Assembly (NCBI GenBank): GCA_002840735.1
Contig: PHBY01000007.1
Coordinates: 115,890-179,889, forward strand
Length of the DNA: 64,000 bases
Direction: 5' to 3'
From: Chloroflexi bacterium HGW-Chloroflexi-2
Lineage (GTDB): Bacteria > Chloroflexota > Anaerolineae > Anaerolineales > Anaerolineaceae
Below are positions 63,812 to 64,000 of the stretch, piece by piece. The translations under genes and the position numbers were made by a program. The notes under the pieces were generated by a model. It ran no database searches and was not told the DNA's origin. It saw nothing but the letters and a program-made list of their open reading frames with translations. Each line of letters starts with the position of its first letter. Position 1 is the stretch's first letter.

Positions 63812-64000
63812 ATGCCTTTTACTCAACCCCCTGTTTTTGGCATCAATATAGACCCATCCACCGCCAACCTTGATTCCGCCCTGCAGCGAGCCCGCCTGGC
63901 GGATGAAAGCGGTGTGGAAATGGTCACGATTCAGGATCACCCCTACAACCCGGACTTTCTGGATACGTGGACCCTTCTCACCGCTCTTGCAACCCGCACC
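63812..64000 (+). CDS. LLM class flavin-dependent oxidoreductase, N-terminal part (cut by window end)
   Basis: Translation from ATG 63812 is open to the window end. The 63 residues read MPFTQPPVFGINIDPST, ARLADESGVEMVTIQDHPYNP and FLDTWTLLTALA. The FGIN, IQDHP and DTW pattern is typical of the beginning of bacterial luciferase-like monooxygenases, which use F420 or FMN. The C-terminal part is outside the window. It may be a relative of the fragment at 61489-61683. Confidence 0.87.
   Translation, partial: MPFTQPPVFGINIDPSTANLDSALQRARLADESGVEMVTIQDHPYNPDFLDTWTLLTALATRT

Noticed and set aside
1..64000. CRISPR array, prophage, integrase or rRNA operon
   Set aside because: No regular spaced repeats, phage structural genes, transposase or rRNA sequence were seen anywhere in the window.

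Overview
The window looks like an ordinary chromosomal stretch from a Gram-positive-type or monoderm-like bacterium, most likely Chloroflexota of the class Anaerolineae. This is inferred from overall style, not from a marker search. The DNA is AT-rich (roughly 40% GC by eye) up to about 60.3 kb. Exported proteins often have one N-terminal membrane helix followed by a Thr/Pro-rich linker, LysM repeats or TPRs. Regulation uses T-box and CIRCE elements, and SecA is exceptionally long.

Layout. 1-6.4 kb: the end of a histidine phosphatase, tRNA-Ser and tRNA-Val, a T-box leader with thrS, the infC-rpmI-rplT translation operon (infC starts at AUU), a SpoU-type RNA methyltransferase and a DUF711 protein. 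6.4-13 kb (minus strand): a membrane-anchored protein, a parvulin-like lipoprotein, groES-groEL under a CIRCE operator, and two paralogous membrane-anchored TPR proteins. 13.2-20.8 kb: trmD, an MFS transporter and a BMP-type nucleoside ABC importer. 20.8-28.1 kb: a UroD-family protein, an ABC-2 exporter with two permeases, rho, and a LysM/M23 peptidase. 28.1-36 kb (minus strand): priA, MEMO, a second LysM/M23 peptidase, a membrane protein, an M19 dipeptidase and rpsA. 36-46.5 kb (minus strand): a 1344-residue SecA, a complete branched-chain 2-oxoacid dehydrogenase complex (E1 alpha, E1 beta, E2, E3) and a ferredoxin-NADP reductase-like flavoprotein. 46.7-53.7 kb: a paired M16 peptidase, acpS, a metallophosphoesterase, a small divergent repressor-controlled operon, and frr-uppS-cdsA. 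53.7-59.9 kb: a SIMPL lipoprotein, two LiaF/LiaI-like membrane proteins, the cysK-cysE cysteine biosynthesis pair behind a structured leader, a CAP/LysM protein and a CBS protein. 60.3-64 kb: a compositionally different, GC-richer block with an HxlR regulator, a PIG-L deacetylase, a dienelactone hydrolase, two DoxX proteins, a YHS protein, gene fragments and the start of an LLM flavin oxidoreductase. This block looks recently acquired or rearranged.

Most interesting signals: (1) a roughly 130-nt leader before cysK with two copies of the same segment competing for one complementary strand and a terminator at the end. This is the logic of a riboswitch or attenuator, but I do not recognise the class. 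(2) A 92-bp hairpin-bearing repeat present twice, 47 kb apart; one copy supplies the last residues and stop codon of cysK. (3) A consensus promoter with a perfect 17-bp operator over its -10, controlling a degenerate FtsK/HerA-like ATPase and a 77-residue protein. (4) SecA with two large insertions. (5) An HxlR promoter with tandem repeats and a long inverted repeat reaching its ribosome binding site.
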